A stretch of 64,000 bases of DNA from Ralstonia pickettii DTP0602 (GTDB taxonomy: Bacteria; Pseudomonadota; Gammaproteobacteria; Burkholderiales; Burkholderiaceae), in the NCBI GenBank assembly GCA_000471925.1, contig CP006667.1, positions 744,001 to 808,000 of the forward strand, read 5' to 3'. Every line of letters begins with the position of its first letter. The first letter of the stretch is position 1. The position numbers and the translations under genes were made by a program. Below are positions 58,288 to 64,000 of the stretch, in pieces. The notes beneath the pieces were generated by a model. It had not been told where the DNA came from. It did not search any database and saw only the letters and a program-made list of their open reading frames with translations.

Positions 58288-58432
58288 TGAAATTCTCAAT
58301 GGCCATCTCTGTACCAGCAGACTTGGCCATTCTCTTAGGCAAAATTTCTTCCACAAGAGAACACGAGCGACAAAACGCAGTTTTCACCGCGCCGCTCGAG
58401 GTCCTAGAGGCCTCGAGCTGAAAACCACACTT
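58265..58432 (-). ncRNA. Candidate guide-type (omega-like) RNA at the element's 3' end
   Basis: The 168 nt between the TnpB-like stop codon and the element end hold two hairpins on the minus-strand transcript. The first (58380-58425) has a 7-bp outer stem (GTTTTCA with TGAAAAC) and an 8-bp inner stem (GCTCGAGG with CCTCGAGC). The second (58298-58331) has an 8-bp stem, AATGGCCA with TGGCCATT. In TnpB systems the guide scaffold comes from exactly this place and the guide is the DNA beyond the element end. Transcription is not shown. Confidence 0.45.
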
Positions 58433-60205
58433 CTATCCCGTTGGCAATGACGCCACATCAGGCTCGCAGACGGTCTGCGGGGAAGGGGTTTCGACCTGGC
58501 AGAGGAACCAATTGCGGAGGTTTTCACCCCATCGCTTCCGGTTCTTGCCTAGAGCCCGAGCGACATCTCTCCATTGAGCCCCTGCCAGGGCCGTCTTGCT
58601 CTGCTTCGGGGTGGCTGGCAGGTGCGAAAAGACGAGTCGCTCGTTGTGCCTCTTGACGAAGCACTGGGCACCCACTGTCTTCCAGGGGATACCGTACAAA
58701 GCTTGCCGGCCCAACCAAAGAGCGGCGGACTCATCCGCGCCGATTCGATTGGGACGGCCATATTTGGTGAAGCCTCCGACCGAACTGTACGAAGGGTTCA
58801 CCAAATAGAGCCGAACATGAGCTTTTTCACAGGCACGGGTCATCAGCTCTGCGAACTGTGAGCTTGCAAACGAACTTAGCATCTCGTTATATCGCTTGTT
58901 GACGCCGCCGGCGCGCAAGCCGGCCTTCTTCGTCGCGAAATCCAGGTTCTCGATGGCCACTGCGAGGCCTAGGCGCTTGCCCAGGCGGGCAAGCTCTGCA
59001 ACGGTTGTTCCGATGACTTGCTTGCGTACAGCGTCGGAAAGGCCTTTTAGGTCCCAGCCGAGAAAGCCGCTCTGCGGATGACCCTCCCGCAACCGGTTCC
59101 CATCGGGCTTCACCACAGCCCAGGCAACGCCCCGGGCATTCAAATCCAGTCCAAGGACACCAGCCTCTCTAGTGCGAGCGGTCTCTGGGTTGAAACCGGT
59201 GGGAACGTCAACGCTCGCTTGCAGATACCAAATGCGCTCGCCGGCCGGTGATAGCCTTTGCAAGAGCCGCATTGTGACAGGCCGCTTTCCAAACGCGTCA
59301 ATCAGCGCTGCGCGGGCCGCGCCCCGATGCGAGGCAAAGTCGACCCCGTCAATCACAATGAATCGGCATTTCATGCGAAGGGGCATCACCTTTTGCGGCC
59401 CTCCGCTGCGAGGAATGCCCAAAGCGTCCATGCGTTCATGCGCAAGCTTGTCCGTCAACCGGACGCGCAACTGGTTGGTATCCGGCAGCCACTGTAGTTC
59501 GCTATTGCCGCTGGGCTTAGCCGTATGTCCTATCGACCAGACCTGACCGTTTCGGGCTGTGTCCCAGGCCTCGTGCCAATCCTCGACAGAGGCGAATGGA
59601 GTGGTCTCGGTGTTGTGTTCGCCGGGCCGCTGCTGAAGCAGCTTCTTCGAGCCAAAACAGAGACTGTAGCGGCCTTCATCAATAGCTTTAAGCAGCGCGG
59701 ACAGCTTGCCGCGCTTGGCAGTAAGAACGCGTTCTTTTTGTGCAACCCAGTTGCGGCAAAATTCGAGTTCGGTATCGACTTCCCGTAGGCGGGCTAGCGT
59801 CGTAAGGTAGCGGTTTGAACGGGCTTTCCCCGGCTTCGGTGCTACTTTATCGCGTTGAGCGCGTAGCTTATCTTGCCGTTTTGACAGGGCCTGAATTTTC
59901 TTGCCTTTGTCGGCTAGTGCGCATTCGCGTCGCTGAATGGCCAGCTCAAGCTGACCTCGTTCGTACTTTTTGAGTTCGACCAAGCCTGCATGGCGCATTT
60001 CAGCTTGCGTCAGCATGGAATCGACTTGATGCGAGGTAAAGCCTTCCCTCGTTAAGGTGGCGTAGGCGGTCGTTCGAGTGAGGTTTTGTCGATACAGAAG
60101 ACTCCAAGCCTTACGCGCGCCCCACGACCAGCGTTCCGAGTTAGCCGCCAACAAGGCGGCTAACTCGGGGGTCAGATTGAGGCGGGCTTCAAAGGTGTGG
60201 AGCAA
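58433..60205 (-). CDS. TnpB/Cas12-like RuvC nuclease without zinc finger
   Basis: A 590-residue protein. Residues 1-75 resemble the TnpB N-terminus, 78-175 are Lys/Glu/Arg-rich and likely coiled coil, and 270-340 a beta-rich part. The split RuvC follows: Asp354 in VLGLDLNARG, Glu419 in AIENLDF and Asp491 in IGADESAALWLGRQ. Between motifs II and III, where TnpB carries a CxxC zinc finger, the sequence is NPSYSSVGGFTKYGRPNR with no cysteines. This variant resembles TnpB-related proteins with a PSYTSV segment that I recall from other bacteria. The frame opens at TTG (60205); the next Met is residue 64. All three acidic residues are kept, so RNA-guided DNA cleavage is plausible. Confidence 0.82.
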   Translation of the reverse strand: MLHTFEARLNLTPELAALLAANSERWSWGARKAWSLLYRQNLTRTTAYATLTREGFTSHQVDSMLTQAEMRHAGLVELKKYERGQLELAIQRRECALADKGKKIQALSKRQDKLRAQRDKVAPKPGKARSNRYLTTLARLREVDTELEFCRNWVAQKERVLTAKRGKLSALLKAIDEGRYSLCFGSKKLLQQRPGEHNTETTPFASVEDWHEAWDTARNGQVWSIGHTAKPSGNSELQWLPDTNQLRVRLTDKLAHERMDALGIPRSGGPQKVMPLRMKCRFIVIDGVDFASHRGAARAALIDAFGKRPVTMRLLQRLSPAGERIWYLQASVDVPTGFNPETARTREAGVLGLDLNARGVAWAVVKPDGNRLREGHPQSGFLGWDLKGLSDAVRKQVIGTTVAELARLGKRLGLAVAIENLDFATKKAGLRAGGVNKRYNEMLSSFASSQFAELMTRACEKAHVRLYLVNPSYSSVGGFTKYGRPNRIGADESAALWLGRQALYGIPWKTVGAQCFVKRHNERLVFSHLPATPKQSKTALAGAQWRDVARALGKNRKRWGENLRNWFLCQVETPSPQTVCEPDVASLPTG

Positions 60206-60240
60206 AGGCTTACCTAGAGCACTGTATGAATATACAGCAC

Positions 60241-60268
60241 TCTATGCTTTTCTCGTTACCCCCGTCAA
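60241..60268 (-). promoter_or_regulatory. Possible promoter of the TnpB-like gene
   Basis: On the minus strand TTGACG (60263-60268), partly inside the right inverted repeat, is followed after 16 bp by CATAGA (60241-60246). Just downstream an imperfect inverted repeat around ATACAG (about 60213-60243) may be a regulatory site or a leader hairpin. Confidence 0.4.
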
Positions 60269-60287
60269 CACTTTAAGCGACCCCCTT
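60265..60287 (-). repeat. Right terminal inverted repeat
   Basis: Read inward on the minus strand it starts AAGGG and continues GGTCGCTTAAAGTGTTGA, matching the left end at 21 of 23 positions. Confidence 0.93.
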
Positions 60288-60299
60288 GCCTCGCAGGGC
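60288..60299. repeat. Target site duplication, right copy
   Basis: GCCTCGCAGGGC, identical to the left copy at 58253-58264. It continues into GGCGTTTTT, the second arm of the split terminator. Confidence 0.92.
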
Positions 60300-60324
60300 G
60301 GCGTTTTTGTTTGCGCCGGCGGTT

Positions 60325-60966
60325 TCAGCTCGGCAGCTTCCAGCCGTAGCGCACCGACACCAGCCGCATGGCGATGATCGCCACCGCCCCGGTCAGCAGC
60401 GCCGCCTCCTGCTGCACCGCCAGCCAGGTCATGCCGACATAGATCCAGCAGCCGATGAACGAGCAGGTGGCGTAGGGCGAGCGGTCGCGCAGGATCATCG
60501 GCACTTCATTGCACAGCACGTCGCGCACCACGCCGCCGAACACGGCCGAGATGATGCCCATCATCACGGCCACGGTCGGCGTCATCTGCGCCACCAGCGC
60601 CAGCGAGGCGCCGGTCACCGAGAACAGCCCCAGGCCGATCGCATCGGCCACGATGAGGGTGCGTTCGGAGGCCACCCGGCTCAACACGCGCAGCATCAGC
60701 GACGCGCCGAACGACATCGCGAAGATCAGCAGCACATAGCCTTCGTGGTCGACCCAGTAGAACGGGCGCCGGTCCAGCAGCACGTCGCGTACGGTGCCGC
60801 CGCCGAAGGCGGTGGCAAACGCCACCACGAAGGTGCCGACCACGTCCAGGCGCTGCTTGCGCGCATCGACCACGCCCGAGACGGCAAAGGCGAGCACCCC
60901 GATCACCTCCATGATGTGGAGGATCAGGGGCAGCGGCCCCATCAGCAATTCGAGGGGAAGGTGCAT
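60325..60966 (-). CDS. TRIC/UPF0126 cation channel-like membrane protein
   Basis: A 213-residue protein with seven hydrophobic helices and two repeats of the family pattern: FATAFGGGTVRDVLLDRRPFYW and ISAVFGGVVRDVLCNEVPMIL. The GGGxxRD and GGxxRD motifs define the bacterial TRIC (YadS/YicG) family, trimeric cation channels that may conduct potassium or move small metabolites. Its gene converges on the P-II gene and shared the terminator now split by the element. Start codon uncertain; a second ATG lies at 60942. Confidence 0.85.
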   Translation of the reverse strand: MHLPLELLMGPLPLILHIMEVIGVLAFAVSGVVDARKQRLDVVGTFVVAFATAFGGGTVRDVLLDRRPFYWVDHEGYVLLIFAMSFGASLMLRVLSRVASERTLIVADAIGLGLFSVTGASLALVAQMTPTVAVMMGIISAVFGGVVRDVLCNEVPMILRDRSPYATCSFIGCWIYVGMTWLAVQQEAALLTGAVAIIAMRLVSVRYGWKLPS

Positions 60967-60988
60967 CCGGTGCCGGGTTGGCCGTGGA

Positions 60989-61663
60989 TCAGGTGCGCGG
61001 CTGGCGTAGCAGCACCATCAGCGCGCCGGCGCCGCCCTCGGCCTCGCGGGCCTGCACGAAGGCGAGCACTTCTTCCTTCTGCACCAGCCAGCTGCGCACC
61101 TTGCCCTTGAGCACCGGCAGCTTGTCGGGCGAGCCCAGGCCCTTGCCGTGGATCACGCGCACGCAGCGCACGCCGTTGCGCACCGAGCGGCGCAGGAACT
61201 CCGCCAGCGCCTCGCGCGCCTCGTCGCTGCGCAGGCCGTGCAGGTCGACCTTGTCCTGCGGCACCCATTCGCCGCGGCGCAGCTTGCGGATCACGTCCAT
61301 GCCGATGCCGGGGCGGCGGAACGACAGCGACTCGTCGGTTTCCAGCAGGCTTTCGACATCGAAATCATCTGACAGGGAGGCGGCCAGCACGGCCTCGTCG
61401 TTGCGGCGCGACTGCACCGGCACGGGGGCGGGCTTGCTGCCGGGCAGCGGGACGCGGTTGCGGTCGCGCAGCTGGCTGACCTGGCCAACGCTGGCGCGGA
61501 ACACATCGGCTTCCTCGCGGGCGCGCTGCGCGGCCTGCTCGGCGGCCAGGCGCTCGGCTTCGCGCCGCTCGGTGTCGGCCTTGAGGGTGTCGCGCAACTT
61601 GGCCAGGTCGTTCAGGCCGAAGCGTTGGGGCGGTCGGTCGGGTTTGCGGGCGCCGTGCGTCAT
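60989..61663 (-). CDS. Smr-domain protein
   Basis: A 224-residue protein with a charged coiled-coil N-terminal half (LRDTLKADTERREAERLAAEQ) and a C-terminal Smr domain with the motifs VDLHGLRSDEAREALAEFL and VRVIHGKGLGS. It resembles E. coli SmrB/YdaL-type proteins, for which endonuclease activity on DNA or on mRNA at collided ribosomes is known. GGAG precedes the start. It lies 22 bp upstream of the TRIC-like gene in the same direction, so the two may be co-transcribed. Confidence 0.88.
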   Translation of the reverse strand: MTHGARKPDRPPQRFGLNDLAKLRDTLKADTERREAERLAAEQAAQRAREEADVFRASVGQVSQLRDRNRVPLPGSKPAPVPVQSRRNDEAVLAASLSDDFDVESLLETDESLSFRRPGIGMDVIRKLRRGEWVPQDKVDLHGLRSDEAREALAEFLRRSVRNGVRCVRVIHGKGLGSPDKLPVLKGKVRSWLVQKEEVLAFVQAREAEGGAGALMVLLRQPRT

Positions 61664-61795
61664 GAAAAATCTCCGGAGGCTCGCCGGGATTATATCGACT
61701 GGGGAGGGGTCAGGCGGTGGCGAAAAGCGGGGCGGGCGCCGGCGGGCCAGCGCGGCCCGCCGTCAGGCATCCGGCCGCGGCGGGCCGGATTGCGT

Positions 61796-62818
<1,023 letters not shown>

Positions 62819-62922
62819 TTATAAGAGGAGCCGCATTTGCTCACTGTTGCAAATTCCAATGGGTGCGATAGTCCCTGCCCACGTTAAAATGGCCGCCACG
62901 ACGACCGTGAGTCACCCAGGTC

Positions 62923-62936
62923 AGTCAGTACTGACT
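62923..62936. promoter_or_regulatory. 14-bp palindrome upstream of ftsK
   Basis: AGTCAGTACTGACT is a perfect palindrome in the 248-bp gap between trxB and ftsK, 73 bp before the ftsK start. It does not match the LexA consensus. It could be an operator for either gene; a TAAAAT at 62885-62890 lies nearby. Confidence 0.45.
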
Positions 62937-63009
62937 TAGGCCGGCATCGGCTTGAGACGGATCCGAGTCAAGCATTCGGAATCACCTAAAACGCGAGTCT
63001 TATCCAGGC

Positions 63010-64000
63010 ATGGCCCGAGCTACCACGACGACCACCCGAACCGATCCCTCAGCCTTGCCATCCCGCATCGGCAAACTGCTGGGCGAGGTGCGCTGGTTCC
63101 TGCTGCTGGCTGTCACGCTGGGCTTCCTGTGCGTGCTGGCCAGCTACAGCAAGACCGATCCCGGCTGGTCGCATGCCAACCAGGTCGCCGACATCCATAA
63201 CCTGGGCGGCCGCGTCGGCGCCTGGGTCGCAGATGTGCTGTTCTTTATCTTCGGCTTCTCCGCCTACTGGCTGGCTGTGCTGCTGGTGCGCCGCTGCTGG
63301 CGCGGCTGGCGCACGCTGACGGCCGAGTTGCCCGAGCACGAGGACCACCGCCAGGGCGTGGCGGTGAGCTGGATCGGCTTCGGGCTGACGCTGTTCTCCA
63401 GCATGGGGCTGGAGGCGATCCGCATGTACCCGCTGCGCGCCGCGCTGCCGCGCGCCCCGGGCGGGGTGCTGGGCGACCTGCTGGGCGGCTGGCTGCAGGT
63501 GGCGCTGGGCTTCACCGGCGCGACGCTGCTGCTGCTGTTGCTGCTGGCGATCGGGCTGTCGCTGTTCTTCCATTTCTCGTGGCTGACGGTGGCCGAGCAG
63601 ATCGGCGGCTTTGTCGAGACGCTCTTCCTCGGCTTCAAGAAGCGCCGCGAGAGCAAGCAGGACCGCATCATCGGCGAGGCCGCCAAGGTCGAGCGCAAGG
63701 AAACCGTCGAGGTGCAGCGCGTGCGCATCGAGGAGGCGGCGCCGGTGCAGATCGTGCGCCCGCAGGCGGTGCCCAAGCACGAGCGCGTCGAGCGCGAGAA
63801 GCAGCAGCCGCTGTTTGCCGATATCCAGGACTCGGACCTGCCGCCGCTGGCGCTGCTGGACCCGATCCCGCCGCACCAGGAAACCGTCAGCGCCGAGACG
63901 CTGGAATTCACCTCGCGCCTGATTGAGAAGAAGCTCAAGGACTTCGGCGTCGAGGTCAAGGTCGTGGCCGCCTACCCGGGCCCGGTCATCACCCGCTATG
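63010..64000 (+). CDS. ftsK: DNA translocase FtsK, N-terminal part
   Basis: The frame is open to the window edge (330 codons shown). Four to five membrane helices lie within residues 28-190 (VRWFLLLAVTLGFLCVLASYSKTDPGW is the first), followed by a charged linker (KRRESKQDRIIGEAAKVERKE) and the start of the motor alpha domain (FTSRLIEKKLKDFGVEVKVVAAYPGPVITRY). The ATPase and gamma domains lie beyond the window. FtsK anchors to the division septum and pumps chromosomal DNA toward dif. The ATG at 63010 starts MARATTTTTRTDPSAL. Confidence 0.93.
   Translation, partial: MARATTTTTRTDPSALPSRIGKLLGEVRWFLLLAVTLGFLCVLASYSKTDPGWSHANQVADIHNLGGRVGAWVADVLFFIFGFSAYWLAVLLVRRCWRGWRTLTAELPEHEDHRQGVAVSWIGFGLTLFSSMGLEAIRMYPLRAALPRAPGGVLGDLLGGWLQVALGFTGATLLLLLLLAIGLSLFFHFSWLTVAEQIGGFVETLFLGFKKRRESKQDRIIGEAAKVERKETVEVQRVRIEEAAPVQIVRPQAVPKHERVEREKQQPLFADIQDSDLPPLALLDPIPPHQETVSAETLEFTSRLIEKKLKDFGVEVKVVAAYPGPVITRY

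Larger units (their letters stand above)
58265..60287 (-). mobile_element. 2,023-bp transposon carrying only a TnpB-like RuvC nuclease gene
   Basis: Bounded by 23-bp terminal inverted repeats (21 of 23 identical) and flanked by a 12-bp direct duplication, so it moved by a cut-and-paste type reaction with staggered cuts. The only gene encodes a TnpB/Cas12-like protein read leftward. No TnpA, DDE transposase or serine recombinase is inside. It is visibly less GC-rich than its surroundings, which points to recent arrival. A 10-13-bp duplication is known for IS4-type DDE transposases, so movement in trans by such an enzyme is a possibility, not shown. Confidence 0.88.
58244..60308. terminator. 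P-II gene terminator split by the mobile element
   Basis: Removing the element and one copy of the duplication restores AAAAACGCCGCC, loop TCGCAG and GGCGGCGTTTTT, a 12-bp two-way terminator between the converging P-II and TRIC-like genes. The insertion point is inside it, so the left copy keeps one arm and the right copy the other (left arm from 58244, right arm to 60308). Confidence 0.85.

Noticed and set aside
58265..60287. Ordinary IS200/IS605 element with TnpA
   Set aside because: No TnpA gene or Y1 transposase motif is present, and terminal inverted repeats with a target duplication do not fit that family.
58225..60324. CRISPR array or cas genes linked to the Cas12-like protein
   Set aside because: No regularly spaced direct repeats and no cas1/cas2 appear on either side; the only repeats are the terminal inverted repeats and the 12-bp duplication.

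Overview
The window is GC-rich chromosomal DNA of a betaproteobacterium. Gene order and protein sequences (groESL with a CIRCE operator, a full Tad/Flp pilus locus, a pilGHIJL chemosensory cluster, hemL next to a rubredoxin gene, lemA/TPM genes, an NAD synthase fused to a glutaminase, trxB divergent from ftsK) look like Cupriavidus or a close Burkholderiaceae relative. The genus is inferred from recognised proteins, not from a database search.

Layout. 1-3.4 kb: tail of a metallophosphoesterase gene, a small CuA-like cupredoxin, an ArsR-type regulator, an MltF-like lytic transglycosylase and a small Ala/Pro-rich exported protein. 3.4-4.9 kb: a fimbrial adhesin/pilin gene broken by a frameshift. 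5.0-8.2 kb: groES-groEL under a TTGAAA/TATAAT promoter overlapped by a perfect CIRCE (HrcA operator), a shared terminator and a metallophosphoesterase. 8.3-21.5 kb: one long leftward Tad (tight adherence) operon, from two Flp pilins through prepilin peptidase, an AAA+ ATPase, RcpC/CpaB, the RcpA secretin, a lipoprotein, TadG, two TadE-like pseudopilins and TadZ to TadA, TadB and TadC. A good sigma-54 promoter match lies ahead of it. 22-30.4 kb: an accessory surface-glycan region with a GT87 glycosyltransferase, GtrB, GtrA, a methyltransferase, a VpsR-like sigma-54 activator, a decayed LysR gene and a PAP2 phosphatase.

30.4-44.5 kb: lemA and two TPM-domain genes, hemL, rubredoxin, then pilG-pilH-pilI-pilJ-pilL for twitching motility. 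44.6-49.6 kb: a Pro-rich exported protein and a leftward catabolic-looking operon (aldehyde dehydrogenase, small membrane protein, SDR, MFS transporter). 49.7-58.2 kb: ppa, cytochrome b561, a DUF482 acyltransferase-like protein, nadE, an SMR transporter with a TehA-like channel, a lipoprotein, a GlxA-type regulator and the P-II gene. 60.3-64 kb: a TRIC-like channel, an Smr protein, trxB and the start of ftsK.

The most unusual item is a 2,023-bp element at 58,265-60,287, inserted in the terminator between the P-II gene and the TRIC-like gene. It has 23-bp terminal inverted repeats (21 of 23 identical) and an exact 12-bp target duplication. Its single gene encodes a 590-residue TnpB/Cas12-like RuvC nuclease that keeps D-E-D residues but has no recognisable zinc finger. 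Between the stop codon and the transposon end is a 168-nt structured segment placed where TnpB elements make their guide RNA. No TnpA, other transposase or CRISPR array is present. TnpB elements of the IS200/IS605 and IS607 types are not expected to have inverted repeats or target duplications, so this looks like a different kind of TnpB-carrying transposon, possibly moved in trans by a DDE transposase.
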